Of a stretch of DNA of 64,000 nt, positions 50,771 through 59,533 are shown one piece after another. Below the pieces are notes generated by a model. The model saw only the letters and a list, made by a program, of their open reading frames with translations, searched no databases and was not told the DNA's origin. Both the position numbers and the translations under genes were made by a program. The stretch is from Mycolicibacterium brisbanense. Its GTDB lineage: Bacteria; Actinomycetota; Actinomycetes; Mycobacteriales; Mycobacteriaceae. Numbering within the stretch: position 1 is the stretch's first letter; each line of letters opens with the position of its first letter. The stretch spans positions 1 through 64,000 of the forward strand of contig NZ_BCSX01000053.1 of assembly GCF_001570425.1 (NCBI RefSeq). Reading direction: 5' to 3'.

Positions 50771-51831
50771 CCGCGGAGATCATCGTCGGCCTGCTGATCC
50801 TGCTGGTCGTCGTGCTGTTGCTGGTGGGGATGTGGGCCTTCCAGACGGCCAACCGGCTGGACCGGCTGCATGTGCGCTACGACCTCTCGTGGCAGGCCCT
50901 CGACAGCGCTCTTGCGCGCCGCGCCGTGGTGGCCCGGGCAGTCGCCGTCGACGCGTATGCGGGCAGCCCGCAGGGCAGACGGCTGGCCGCTCTCGCCGAC
51001 GCCGCCGAGCGCGCACCCCGATCAGCCCGCGAAACCGCCGAGAACGATCTGTCGGCCGCGCTGGCAGCGGTCGACCCGGCCTCGCTGCCCGTGGCGCTGG
51101 TCGCCGAGCTGGCCGACGCCGAAGCACGGGTGCTGCTGGCGCGTCGCTTCCACAACGACGCCGTGCGCGACACCCTCGCGCTGCGCGAACGGCCCGCCGT
51201 GCGCACCTTGCGGCTGGGTGGCACCGCGGCGCTGCCGAGCTACTTCGAGATCGCCGAGCGCGCCGACGCGTCGGGCACCTCCGCGGGTCCCGTCAGCCGG
51301 CGCACGTCGGCGCGGGTGGTGCTGCTCGACGAATCCGGCGCGGTGCTGCTGCTGCGCGGCAGCGACCCGGCGATCGACGCGCCGGACAAGCCGGCGCCAC
51401 GCTGGTGGTTCACCGTTGGCGGCGCAGTGCAGCAGGGGGAGGATCTGCTTGCCGCGGCGGTTCGAGAGCTCGCCGAGGAGACCGGCCTGCGCGTGGACCC
51501 CGCTGCGTTGATCGGACCGGTATGGCGCCGGGACGCGGTGATCGACTTCAATGCATCGGTGATCCGCAGCGAGGAGTACTTCTTCATCCACCGCACCGCG
51601 CGGTTCGAACCGTCGGCTTCGGGCCGCACCGCCCTGGAACGTCATTACATCCACGGCCACCGCTGGTGCGATGCAACAATGATCGCCGAGTTGGTCGCCG
51701 GCGGGGAGACCGTGTATCCGTTGCAGTTGGGTGAGCTCTTGGAGCAGGCGGTTGACCTGGCCGAACAGTCGTCTGACGGGCAGACGGGCACTCGGGCACC
51801 TGCGCGCCGCGAGCTGCAAGCCATCCGTTGA
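50767..51831 (+). CDS. Membrane-anchored Nudix hydrolase
   Basis: 354 residues. One N-terminal transmembrane helix (IIVGLLILLVVVLLLVGMWA) is followed by a long Ala/Arg-rich helical region with LemA-like character (NRLDRLHVRYDLSWQALDSA) and then a Nudix domain with the box GGAVQQGEDLLAAAVRELAE plus ETGL. The N-terminal half would hold the Nudix domain at the membrane, unusual for the family. It overlaps the pimA stop, as Rv2609c follows Rv2610c; a role in nucleotide-sugar or CDP-lipid turnover fits the operon but is inference. Confidence 0.88.
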   Translation: MTAEIIVGLLILLVVVLLLVGMWAFQTANRLDRLHVRYDLSWQALDSALARRAVVARAVAVDAYAGSPQGRRLAALADAAERAPRSARETAENDLSAALAAVDPASLPVALVAELADAEARVLLARRFHNDAVRDTLALRERPAVRTLRLGGTAALPSYFEIAERADASGTSAGPVSRRTSARVVLLDESGAVLLLRGSDPAIDAPDKPAPRWWFTVGGAVQQGEDLLAAAVRELAEETGLRVDPAALIGPVWRRDAVIDFNASVIRSEEYFFIHRTARFEPSASGRTALERHYIHGHRWCDATMIAELVAGGETVYPLQLGELLEQAVDLAEQSSDGQTGTRAPARRELQAIR

Positions 51832-51895
51832 TGCGGATTCCATGGATTTGGCAGCTCGATTAGACTGAATCAGTAGAAATCTGGAGGAGATAGCA

Positions 51896-52807
51896 GTGGA
51901 AACCGCGGTGCAGAACGGTGCAACGAATCAGACCGGTACCGCGCGCGTGAAGCGCGGCATGGCTGAGATGCTCAAGGGCGGCGTCATCATGGACGTGGTC
52001 ACCCCGGAGCAGGCGAAGATCGCCGAGGCGGCCGGTGCGGTGGCGGTGATGGCCTTGGAGCGGGTGCCTGCCGACATCCGGGCGCAGGGCGGGGTGTCGC
52101 GCATGTCGGATCCCGACATGATCGAGGGCATTATCTCCGCGGTCACCATCCCGGTGATGGCCAAGGCGCGGATCGGGCATTTCGTCGAGGCGCAGATCTT
52201 GCAGGCCCTGGGTGTGGACTACATCGACGAGTCCGAGGTGCTCACCCCGGCCGATTACACCAACCACATCGACAAGTGGCGCTTCACGGTGCCGTTCGTG
52301 TGCGGGGCGACCAATCTGGGTGAGGCGCTGCGCCGGATCACCGAGGGGGCGGCGATGATCCGCTCCAAGGGTGAGGCCGGTACCGGGGATGTGTCGAATG
52401 CGACCACCCACATGCGCAAGATCGGTGGTGAGATCCGGCGGCTGACCTCGATGAGTGAGGACGAGTTGTTCGTGGCGGCCAAGGAGTTGCAGGCCCCGTA
52501 TGAGCTGGTGGTGGAGGTGGCCAAGGCGGGCAAGTTGCCGGTCACGCTGTTCACCGCCGGGGGCATCGCGACCCCGGCCGATGCGGCGATGATGATGCAG
52601 CTCGGTGCCGAGGGGGTGTTCGTGGGCTCGGGCATCTTCAAGTCGGGCAACCCCGCTGCGCGGGCGGCGGCGATCGTCAAGGCCACCACGTTCCACGACG
52701 ACCCCGACGTGCTGGCGAAGGTGTCGCGCGGCCTGGGTGAGGCAATGGTCGGCATCAACGTCGACGACATCCCACAGCCCCACAGACTCGCCGAACGCGG
52801 CTGGTAA
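51896..52807 (+). CDS. pdxS: Pyridoxal 5'-phosphate synthase subunit PdxS
   Basis: 303 residues with a GTG start and GGAGGAG 7 bp upstream. Lyase subunit of the DXP-independent PLP synthase; it makes PLP from ribose 5-phosphate, glyceraldehyde 3-phosphate and ammonia. Conserved blocks include GGVIMDVVTPEQAKIAEAAG, VPVMAKARIGHFVEAQ-type (here IPVMAKARIGHFVEAQILQA) with active-site Lys, RSKGEAGTGDV and FTAGGIATPADAAMMMQLGA. It is separated from its partner pdxT by tesB, as in M. tuberculosis. Confidence 0.97.
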   Translation: METAVQNGATNQTGTARVKRGMAEMLKGGVIMDVVTPEQAKIAEAAGAVAVMALERVPADIRAQGGVSRMSDPDMIEGIISAVTIPVMAKARIGHFVEAQILQALGVDYIDESEVLTPADYTNHIDKWRFTVPFVCGATNLGEALRRITEGAAMIRSKGEAGTGDVSNATTHMRKIGGEIRRLTSMSEDELFVAAKELQAPYELVVEVAKAGKLPVTLFTAGGIATPADAAMMMQLGAEGVFVGSGIFKSGNPAARAAAIVKATTFHDDPDVLAKVSRGLGEAMVGINVDDIPQPHRLAERGW

Positions 52808-52816
52808 ACACAACAG

Positions 52817-53665
52817 GTGGCAATTGAGGAGATCCTTGACCTCGAGCAACTCGAGGTCAACATCTACCGCGGTGGCGTGTTCAGCCCGGAATCGGGCTTC
52901 CTGCAGCGCACATTCGGCGGTCACGTAGCCGGTCAGTCGCTGGTCTCCGCGGTACGGACCGTCGACCCGCGGTTCCAGGTGCACTCACTGCATGGCTATT
53001 TCCTGCGGCCCGGTGATGCCCGCTCGCCCTCGGTGTACCTGGTGGAACGGATTCGCGACGGCGGCTCGTTCTGCACGCGCCGGGTCAGCGCGATCCAGCA
53101 CGGCGAGACGATCTTCTCGATGTCCGCGTCGTTCCAGACCGATCAGTCGGGGATCGAACATCAGGACGCGATGCCTGAGGCGCCGCCCCCGGACGACCTG
53201 CCCGGATTCCGGTCCGGGGGAGCGTTCGACGATGCCGGGTTCGCCCAGTTCGCCGAGTGGGACGTCCGGATCGTGCCGCGCGACCAGGTGCACAAGCTGC
53301 CCGGCAAGGCGTCTCAGCAGCAGGTCTGGTTCCGCCACCGCGACCCGCTGCCCGACGACCACGTCCTGCACATCTGCGCGCTGGCGTACATGAGCGATCT
53401 GACGCTGCTCGGCTCGGCCCAGGTGAACCACCTCGATGTGCGCAAGCATCTGATGGTGGCTTCGCTGGACCACGCCATGTGGTTCATGCGCCCGTTCCGC
53501 GCCGACGAATGGCTGCTGTACGACCAGTCGTCGCCGTCGGCGTGCGGGGGACGTTCGCTGACACAGGGCAAGATCTTCAACCGCTACGGCGAGATGGTGG
53601 CGGCCGTCATGCAGGAGGGGCTGACTCGCTACGCGCGGGATTTCACGCCTTCGGAAGGAAAATGA
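52817..53665 (+). CDS. tesB: Acyl-CoA thioesterase II
   Basis: 282 residues with a GTG start 9 bp after pdxS. Double-hotdog fold: first domain with FGGHVAGQSLVSAVRTVDPR and HSLHGYFLRPGDARSPSVYL, second domain with SLDHAMWFMRPFRADEWLLY and GGRSLTQGKIFNRYGEMVAA. It hydrolyses medium- to long-chain acyl-CoA. The ATGA overlap with pdxT indicates coupling, although a functional tie to vitamin B6 is not obvious; this gene order is conserved in mycobacteria. Confidence 0.93.
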   Translation: MAIEEILDLEQLEVNIYRGGVFSPESGFLQRTFGGHVAGQSLVSAVRTVDPRFQVHSLHGYFLRPGDARSPSVYLVERIRDGGSFCTRRVSAIQHGETIFSMSASFQTDQSGIEHQDAMPEAPPPDDLPGFRSGGAFDDAGFAQFAEWDVRIVPRDQVHKLPGKASQQQVWFRHRDPLPDDHVLHICALAYMSDLTLLGSAQVNHLDVRKHLMVASLDHAMWFMRPFRADEWLLYDQSSPSACGGRSLTQGKIFNRYGEMVAAVMQEGLTRYARDFTPSEGK

Positions 53666-54243
53666 CCAAACACGTAGGAGTGCTCGCCCTTCAAGGCGAC
53701 ACGAGGGAACATCTGGCTGCCCTGCGCGCGGCAGGAGCCGACGCGAGCACAGTGCGTCGGCTCGCCGAGCTCGATGCGGTCGACGCTCTGGTGATCCCCG
53801 GCGGGGAATCCACCGCAATGAGTCATCTGCTGCGCGAGTTCGATCTGCTCGAACCGCTACGGGCGCGGATCGCCGAGGGTTTGCCCTGCTACGGGTCGTG
53901 CGCGGGAATGATCCTGCTGGCCACCGAGATCACCGATGCCGGCGTCGAGGGGCGTGCCGCGGTGCCGCTCAAGGGTATCGACATGACCGTGCGCCGCAAC
54001 GCGTTCGGCCGTCAGGTGGACTCCTTCGAAGGCGACCTCGACTTCGAGGGCCTCGACACCCAGGTGCACGCGGTGTTCATCCGCGCGCCGTGGGTCGAAC
54101 GCGTGGGTCCCGACGTGCAGGTGCTGGCCCGGGCGGCCGAGCACATCGTGGCGGTGCGTCAGGGGCCGATGCTCGCGACGTCGTTCCATCCCGAGATGAC
54201 CGGCGACCTGCGCATCCACAAGCTGTTCGTCGACTCGTTGTGA
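53662..54243 (+). CDS. pdxT: Pyridoxal 5'-phosphate synthase glutaminase subunit PdxT
   Basis: 193 residues from the ATG at 53662, overlapping the tesB stop; the longer open frame upstream is within tesB. It is the class I glutaminase that feeds ammonia to PdxS. Motifs: GVLALQGDTREHLAAL, LVIPGGESTAMSHLL, the nucleophile Cys80 in LPCYGSCAGMILLA, and His176/Glu178 in TSFHPEMTGD. Length is typical. Confidence 0.96.
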   Translation: MTKHVGVLALQGDTREHLAALRAAGADASTVRRLAELDAVDALVIPGGESTAMSHLLREFDLLEPLRARIAEGLPCYGSCAGMILLATEITDAGVEGRAAVPLKGIDMTVRRNAFGRQVDSFEGDLDFEGLDTQVHAVFIRAPWVERVGPDVQVLARAAEHIVAVRQGPMLATSFHPEMTGDLRIHKLFVDSL

Positions 54244-54341
54244 CGGCCCTTACAATCCGCTGACCTGGGGCTATGGCGGGACACAGGAAGTCCCCGGCGG
54301 ATACATAGGTTCGGCAAATCGGGGCAGGTCTTAATGGTCGT

Positions 54342-56315
54342 GTGACAACGACTCTTGACGAAGATCCCGCTGCCGTCGAGCCCGGTTCGCCGCCGCGCAG
54401 GGTTCGCTGGGATCTCGCGTCGGCCGAGCGGCTGGCGTTACCGGTACTGCTCGTCGGCACCGCGCTGGCCTACCTGTGGAACATCACCATCAACGGGATG
54501 GGCAACGAGTTCTACGCCGCCGCGGCGCAGGCCGGCTCCAAGAACTGGGAAGCCCTCCTGTTCGGGTCGCTGGATTCCAACAACTTCATCACCGTGGACA
54601 AGCCCCCGGTGTCGCAGTGGGTGATGGCGCTTTCGGGTCAGCTGTTCGGCTTCAGCAGTGCGAGCATGCTGATCCCCGAAGCACTCATGGCCGTCGGTGC
54701 GGTGTGGCTGCTGTATGCGGCGGTCCGTCGGATCAGCGGGCCCCGTGCCGCGCTGCTGGCCGGCGCCGCGCTGGCCTTGATGCCGGTGACGGCGCTGATG
54801 TTCCGGTTCAACAACCCCGACGCGGTGATGGTGCTGTTGATGACGGCGGCTGCGTATTGCGCGGTGCGCGCCCTGGGGCGGGATGGCGCACGCGAGGAGC
54901 AAGAACAGCATGGCGCACGCGAGGAGCAAGTACAGCATGGCGCGCGGTGGATGGCACTCGCCGGCGTCGCGCTCGGCTTCGCCTTCCTCGCCAAGATGCT
55001 CGAGGGGCTGATGGTGATGCCGGCAATCGGCCCGGTGTACCTGATCGCCGCCCCGGTCACGATGCGCCGTCGGTTGCTGCACCTGCTGGGCTCGCTGGTC
55101 GCGTTCCTGGTGTCATCGGGCTGGTTCGTGCTGCTCACTCTGCTCTGGCCGGCGTCGTCGCGGCCGTATCTCGCCGGTTCGACCGACAACAACTTCATGA
55201 ACCTGGTGCTGGGCTACAACGGGTTCGGCCGCGTACTGGGCCACAATCACTACGGCATGCAGCCGGGCGCCCACCCGGCGCCCGATCCGACGAGTGGCCC
55301 GGGCGCTGCTGCCGCCCAGCACCACGGCGGTTTCGGTGGCTGGGGCAACCAGGTCCAGGGCCTGCCACGGCTGTTCACCGGCGAGTTCGGTTTCGAGATC
55401 GGCTGGCTCGTGCCCGCGGCGCTGCTCGCGGTGGTGCTGGTGCTGGTATCGCGCGGGCGGGCGCCGCGCACCGACATCGTGCGGGCCGGGACGATCCTGT
55501 TCGGCACCTGGCTGGTGATCGACGGTCTCGTGCTGAGCTTCATGAAGACCAACGTGCACCCGTACTACTGCCTGTCCCTGGCACCTGCCGTCGCCGCCAT
55601 GTTCGCGATCGGCATCCACGAGATGTGGCGCCGCCGCGCCGACCGGTTGGGGCAGATCGGTTTGGTGGCAATGCTTCTGGGAACCGGAGCGTGGAGTTTC
55701 TGGATCCTGGGCCGCAATGCGTCCTGGCTGCCACCGCTGCGGTGGGCCATCCTTGCAGTGGCCGTGCTGGCCACGGTGGCTCTGCTGTGGGGACTGCGCG
55801 CCGGCAGCCGCGGCGTCGCGATCGCCGCACTGGCGGCGGCACTGGTCGGCGGGTTCGCCGGCACGACGGCGTACACGGTCGCGACCCTCGGTCAACCGCA
55901 CACCGGTGGCGGCCCGAGCGTCGGACCGGCCGATCCCGACGACAACCACGGGCACGGCTGGTTCACCGACAACCCCGGCGTGGATTCGATGCTGCGGGGC
56001 ACGAACACCAAATGGTCGGCGGCCATCAACCGTTCCTCGGCAGCGGCGAACCTCGAATTGTCCACCAACACCGCGGTGATGGCGATCGGTGGCTTCACCG
56101 GTAGCGACCCGGTGCCGACGCTCGAACAGTTCCAGGCCTACGTCGCGGACCGGCAGATCACCTACTACATCCTTCCGGAACCCAAGGACCACGGCGGTGG
56201 CTTCTTCGGCAACAATTCGCACTCTGACATCACCGACTGGGTGAAGGCGAACTTCACCTCGACCAAGGTGGGTACGGACACGGTCTACGACCTGAGCGCC
56301 CCGCTGAAGAAATAG
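54342..56315 (+). CDS. ArnT/PMT-like glycosyltransferase family 39 membrane protein
   Basis: 657 residues with a GTG start. About ten or more membrane helices. The GT-C motifs are in the first periplasmic loops: NGMGNEFYAAAAQAG with an acidic residue, and NNFITVDKPPVSQWVMALSG, the VDKPP block typical of this family. A soluble C-terminal region (from about 520) contains Asp/His- and Gly-rich segments. It presumably uses a polyprenyl-phosphate sugar donor. An exact-frame 27-bp tandem duplication encodes two GAREEQ.QH units in a cytoplasmic loop around residues 181-199. It is not part of the upstream pdx operon (98-bp gap). Confidence 0.87.
   Translation: MTTTLDEDPAAVEPGSPPRRVRWDLASAERLALPVLLVGTALAYLWNITINGMGNEFYAAAAQAGSKNWEALLFGSLDSNNFITVDKPPVSQWVMALSGQLFGFSSASMLIPEALMAVGAVWLLYAAVRRISGPRAALLAGAALALMPVTALMFRFNNPDAVMVLLMTAAAYCAVRALGRDGAREEQEQHGAREEQVQHGARWMALAGVALGFAFLAKMLEGLMVMPAIGPVYLIAAPVTMRRRLLHLLGSLVAFLVSSGWFVLLTLLWPASSRPYLAGSTDNNFMNLVLGYNGFGRVLGHNHYGMQPGAHPAPDPTSGPGAAAAQHHGGFGGWGNQVQGLPRLFTGEFGFEIGWLVPAALLAVVLVLVSRGRAPRTDIVRAGTILFGTWLVIDGLVLSFMKTNVHPYYCLSLAPAVAAMFAIGIHEMWRRRADRLGQIGLVAMLLGTGAWSFWILGRNASWLPPLRWAILAVAVLATVALLWGLRAGSRGVAIAALAAALVGGFAGTTAYTVATLGQPHTGGGPSVGPADPDDNHGHGWFTDNPGVDSMLRGTNTKWSAAINRSSAAANLELSTNTAVMAIGGFTGSDPVPTLEQFQAYVADRQITYYILPEPKDHGGGFFGNNSHSDITDWVKANFTSTKVGTDTVYDLSAPLKK
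54883..54936 (+). repeat. 27-bp in-frame tandem repeat within the GT39 gene
   Basis: Two adjacent copies of a 27-bp unit starting ATGGCGCACGCGAGGAGCAA and ending GAACAGC or GTACAGC, one mismatch apart; a third partial ATGGCGCGCG follows. It adds nine residues per copy (mostly Glu, Gln, Arg, His) to a loop between hydrophobic segments, so copy number could vary without breaking the frame. Confidence 0.85.
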
Positions 56316-56373
56316 CGAAGTTCGGCACAGTCGACGAATTGACGTGCCGGTTGGTCCTATTCCGTCGCCGGCG

Positions 56374-56643
56374 CTATCGGCGCCCGGATGCCCAACACAG
56401 GTTGCCTACGTCGGCCGTGGCCCCACCCGGGATCGAATTCAACAGCCGGGCGGCCGCGTGCGCCGCCATCCCGGTGATGATGAGCTCCGACAGTCCATGC
56501 CGGTGCAATCCGACCGTGTAGCAGAACGGTCGCTTGTCGCTTTGGACGCTCTGCACGGCCCATCCGTGATCATCGATCGTCGCGCATAGCCCGTCGAGGT
56601 ACTCCTCGATGGTGCCGTTGGGGTTGTCGCATTGCCAGCACAT
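56374..56643 (-). pseudogene. DUF4262 gene, truncated at its 3' end
   Basis: The ATG at 56643 with AGGAGG upstream encodes 89 residues that begin exactly like DUF4262 proteins: MCWQCDNPNGTIEEYLDGLC and HGWAVQSVQSDKRPFCYTVG, then LHRHGLSELIITGMAAHAAA. After LLNSIPGG the frame runs into an unrelated 15-residue end (ATADVGNLCWASGRR) and stops, whereas family members usually continue for about another 80-110 residues. The remaining 58 bp before the GT39 stop cannot hold the missing part, so the 3' half is deleted. It could still be expressed as a short protein. Confidence 0.65.
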
Positions 56644-56820
56644 TGGCGCCGCCTCCTGTCGTGGGTTGCGGCCAGCATGCGCCGGCCCGCCGACAAGTGC
56701 CGCCGGGCAGCCGTGGTGGTGGCGCGCTACCACCCCGCTCATGCGTCGACGACGCACCGCACGCCGAGGTCCGGCAGCCATACAAGGGCCCGTCCGCACG
56801 GAAGCTGGCGTCGGCCCACG

Positions 56821-56826
56821 TAGAAT
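56821..56826 (+). promoter_or_regulatory. -10 element of the yebC promoter
   Basis: TAGAAT matches the mycobacterial sigma-A -10 consensus well and lies 38 bp before the yebC ATG. The 5' UTR would be about 30 nt, with the AGAAAGAGGG purine-rich ribosome-binding region before the ATG. Confidence 0.6.
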
Positions 56827-56864
56827 GGGCAGCCGGAGTTTCACCAGAAAGAGGGCGTACCTGC

Positions 56865-57620
56865 ATGAGCGGCCATTCCAAGTGGGCCACCACAAAGCAC
56901 CAGAAGGCCGTCAAAGACGCGCGCCGTGGCAAAGAATTCGCCAAGCTGATCAAGAACATCGAGGTGGCCGCGCGTACCGGCGGCGGTGACCCGGGCGGAA
57001 ATCCCACGCTGTACGACGCCATCCAGAAGGCCAAGAAGACCTCGGTGCCCAACGACAACATCGAGCGGGCCCGCAAGCGAGGTGCAGGCGAAGAAGCCGG
57101 TGGCGCCGACTGGCAGACCATCATGTACGAGGGCTACGGACCCAACGGTGTCGCGGTGCTCATCGAGTGCCTGAGCGACAACCGCAACCGGGCCGCCGGT
57201 GAGGTGCGGGTCGCCATGACCCGCAACGGCGGCAGCATGGCCGATCCCGGCTCGGTGTCCTACCTGTTCTCCCGCAAGGGCGTGGTGACGCTGGAGAAAA
57301 ACGGCCTGACCGAGGACGACGTGCTGATGGCCGTGCTCGAAGCCGGTGCCGAGGAGGTCAACGACCTGGGCGACGCCTTCGAGATCGTCTCCGAGCCCTC
57401 TGACTTGGTCGCGGTCCGCACCGCGCTGCAGGACGCCGGTATCGATTACGACTCGGCCGAGGCCAGCTTCCAGCCGTCGGTCACCGTCCCGGTGGATCTC
57501 GACGGCGCACGGAAGGTGCTCAAGCTGGTCGATGCGCTTGAGGACAGTGACGACGTGCAAGAGGTGTACACCAACGTCGACATCCCCGACGATGTTGCCG
57601 CAGCCCTCGACGAGGAGTAG
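56865..57620 (+). CDS. YebC/PmpR (TACO1) family protein
   Basis: 251 residues. It begins MSGHSKWATTKHQKAVKDAR, the diagnostic start, with PNDNIERARKRGAGE and YEGYGPNGVAVLIECLSDNR in the middle and the three-domain YebC layout. Members were long called transcription factors; recent work on the family indicates a ribosome-associated role in translating difficult peptide sequences. It corresponds to Rv2603c. Located upstream of ruvCAB, as in many bacteria, with other genes between. Confidence 0.94.
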   Translation: MSGHSKWATTKHQKAVKDARRGKEFAKLIKNIEVAARTGGGDPGGNPTLYDAIQKAKKTSVPNDNIERARKRGAGEEAGGADWQTIMYEGYGPNGVAVLIECLSDNRNRAAGEVRVAMTRNGGSMADPGSVSYLFSRKGVVTLEKNGLTEDDVLMAVLEAGAEEVNDLGDAFEIVSEPSDLVAVRTALQDAGIDYDSAEASFQPSVTVPVDLDGARKVLKLVDALEDSDDVQEVYTNVDIPDDVAAALDEE

Positions 57621-57626
57621 CCGGTA

Positions 57627-58043
57627 GTGGGGGCCGTTCGCGATCCCCAGAATGTGAAGTGGACGGTGCGCCGGCGGTGGCTGCCGTGGCGCCCGCGCCG
57701 AAAGATGCCGGAAGACTGGGGTGTCGGTGACATGTCCCTGTCCGACGGTGACGATGTGATCAGCATCGTGCTGAACATCGCCGTGCTCGTGCTGTTGATT
57801 CCCGTGGTGTTGCTGGCGGTGCTGGTCGCCGCCGAGTTTCTGCTGCTCTTGCTGCTGCTGCCGCTGTGGGTGCTGGCCCGGTCGCTGTTCGGCACGCCGT
57901 GGATCATCGTCGTGCGCCGTCAGCACAAGATCGTCGTCGAGGAAGCCGTGCGCGGCTGGCGCGCCACCAACGACCGGATCGAACAGCTCAAGTCGGCCAT
58001 CGCGGCCGGCGAAGCGGGCCCGGCCGCCGCGTCTGCCGCGTAG
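57627..58043 (+). CDS. Hypothetical membrane protein (138 aa)
   Basis: GTG start 6 bp after yebC. A basic, Trp/Arg-rich N-terminus (WTVRRRWLPWRPRRKMPEDW) precedes two closely spaced hydrophobic segments (about 46-85, with LLLLLLLPLWVLARSLF at the end), followed by a helical cytoplasmic C-terminus (VVRRQHKIVVEEAVRGWRAT). No known domain recognised. Probably cotranscribed with yebC. Confidence 0.78.
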   Translation: MGAVRDPQNVKWTVRRRWLPWRPRRKMPEDWGVGDMSLSDGDDVISIVLNIAVLVLLIPVVLLAVLVAAEFLLLLLLLPLWVLARSLFGTPWIIVVRRQHKIVVEEAVRGWRATNDRIEQLKSAIAAGEAGPAAASAA

Positions 58044-58048
58044 ACCCC

Positions 58049-58708
58049 CTAGCCGATCGCGGCGACCGCCGCCGCGATCGGGGCCTCGCCGGAGATGACC
58101 TCGAACGTCTTCCCGGCTGTCGCCGGCGCGTCCAGAACAGCCAGCAACACAGCGGCCACGTCGGCTCGGGGGATGGTGCCGCGCCCGGTGGATTCCGCGA
58201 TCCGTACGACGCCGGTGCCCGCATCGTCGGTGAGCCCGCCGGGCCGCACGATCGTGGTCCGCAGCCCGGGACGGGCGCGCACGTTCGCGTCGGCGTCGGC
58301 TTTGGCCCGCATGTAGGCGCGGAAGACCTCGTCGTAGCCGTCATCGAGGGTCCGGTCGTCGGCGGCGAGCGCGGAGATCATCACATACCGCTGCACCCCG
58401 GCGGCCTCGGCCGCGTCGGCCAGCAGGATGGCCGCGTCGCGGTCGACGGTCTCTTTGCGGGCCGCGCCGCTACCCGGCCCGGCACCCGCGGCGAACACCA
58501 CCGCATCGGCGCCGCGTAGTTGGTCGGTGACCTCTTCGACCGAGGACTGTTCCAGGTCCAGCACGACCGCTCGGGCGCCTGCGGCTTCGAGGTCGTCGCT
58601 CTGGGCCGGGTTGCGGATCAGTCCGGTCACCGAGTCACCGCGCTCGGTCAGGAGCTTTTCGAGGATCAGGGCGATCTTGCCGTGTCCGCCTGCGATCACG
58701 ACGTGCAT
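58049..58708 (-). CDS. NAD(P)-binding atypical SDR (NmrA/YwnB-like)
   Basis: 219 residues from the ATG at 58708. It begins MHVVIAGGHGKIALILEKLL, a GGxGxxG variant, followed by LIRNPAQSDDLEAAGARAVV and GADAVVFAAGAGPGSGAARK. The YMRAKADADANVRA segment contains the Y-x3-K remnant typical of atypical SDRs. Such proteins often act as NAD(P)H-dependent reductases or redox sensors. Convergent with the gene before it (5-bp gap). Confidence 0.86.
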   Translation of the reverse strand: MHVVIAGGHGKIALILEKLLTERGDSVTGLIRNPAQSDDLEAAGARAVVLDLEQSSVEEVTDQLRGADAVVFAAGAGPGSGAARKETVDRDAAILLADAAEAAGVQRYVMISALAADDRTLDDGYDEVFRAYMRAKADADANVRARPGLRTTIVRPGGLTDDAGTGVVRIAESTGRGTIPRADVAAVLLAVLDAPATAGKTFEVISGEAPIAAAVAAIG

Positions 58709-58807
58709 GGTGCAACCTCCGATGAGTCGTGCTGCCGGCGAGCAACAGCAGGGGCGGCCGGAATGAGCCCAGCCTGCCATACGTCCTCGTCGCTAGACTT
58801 CGGCGAC

Positions 58808-59452
58808 ATGGCAGGCGTTGTGCGGTTCGACGCCGTCGAACGGGAACGTCTGGCCGACCTGATCGACGAGCTCGGTCCCGATGCACCCACCCTGCTCGGG
58901 TCGTGGACGACGCGCGATCTCGCGGCTCACCTCGTCCTTCGCGAGCGCGACCTTCTCGCCGCGCCGGGTCTCGTCGTGCCGGGTGCGTGGGCCCGATGTG
59001 CCGAGCGGCGACGAATCGCACTGTCGCGCAACGATTTCTCGTCGCTTGTCGCGTCGATACGATCGGGACCGCCTCGCGGGTTCTTCCGCATCGGTTGGGT
59101 GCGAAACCTCGCATCACTCAACGAGTTCTTCGTTCACCACGAAGATGTGCGACGGGCGATCGGGCTCGGACCTCGCGCGAACTCGCCGGAGATGGATGCG
59201 GCACTCTGGCGAAACGTCCGGCGCTCCGCGAGATTTCTTGCGCGTCGGGTGCGGCGTCTCGGACTCGAGCTGGAGTGGGCCGGAACCGGCGCGCGGGTGA
59301 CGGTCAAAGGCGGGCCGCTCGCTGTTCACATCGCTGGACCGCCGGGTGAACTGCTGTTGTATCTGTTCGGTCGGCAGGGCGCGGCGCAGGTTGACATCAG
59401 TGGGGCCGCCGAGGCGGTCGAGATGCTCCGCGGTGCGCGCCTCGGCATGTAG
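58808..59452 (+). CDS. Maleylpyruvate isomerase/DinB-like metal-binding protein (TIGR03085 type)
   Basis: 214 residues from the ATG at 58808. The N-terminal helical domain has the pattern ERERLADLIDELGPDAPTLL and the metal-ligand segment TRDLAAHLVLRERDLLAAPG (His), and a second His pair appears in SLNEFFVHHEDVRRAIG. This matches the mycothiol-dependent maleylpyruvate isomerase/DinB superfamily, and more specifically TIGR03085 proteins. The C-terminus ends with an SCP2-like beta region (GPLAVHIAGPPGELLLYLFG). The thiol cofactor and substrate are not known. Confidence 0.84.
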   Translation: MAGVVRFDAVERERLADLIDELGPDAPTLLGSWTTRDLAAHLVLRERDLLAAPGLVVPGAWARCAERRRIALSRNDFSSLVASIRSGPPRGFFRIGWVRNLASLNEFFVHHEDVRRAIGLGPRANSPEMDAALWRNVRRSARFLARRVRRLGLELEWAGTGARVTVKGGPLAVHIAGPPGELLLYLFGRQGAAQVDISGAAEAVEMLRGARLGM

Positions 59453-59496
59453 GTGTGCATGGTGTGTCCCTGCCGCACCCGGTCGGTGGCCCGCGC

Positions 59497-59520
59497 TAGG
59501 CTCTCGAACAGATGTTCTGA
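59497..59520 (+). promoter_or_regulatory. LexA box overlapping the ruvCAB promoter
   Basis: TCGAACAGATGTTCTG (59504-59519) matches the mycobacterial SOS box TCGAAC-N4-GTTCGA at ten of twelve positions, with a perfect left half. A -10-like TAGGCT at 59497-59502 sits directly beside it, 25 bp upstream of the ruvC GTG. LexA repression of the operon is expected. Confidence 0.75.
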
Positions 59521-59533
59521 CGAAAGGGTTCGC

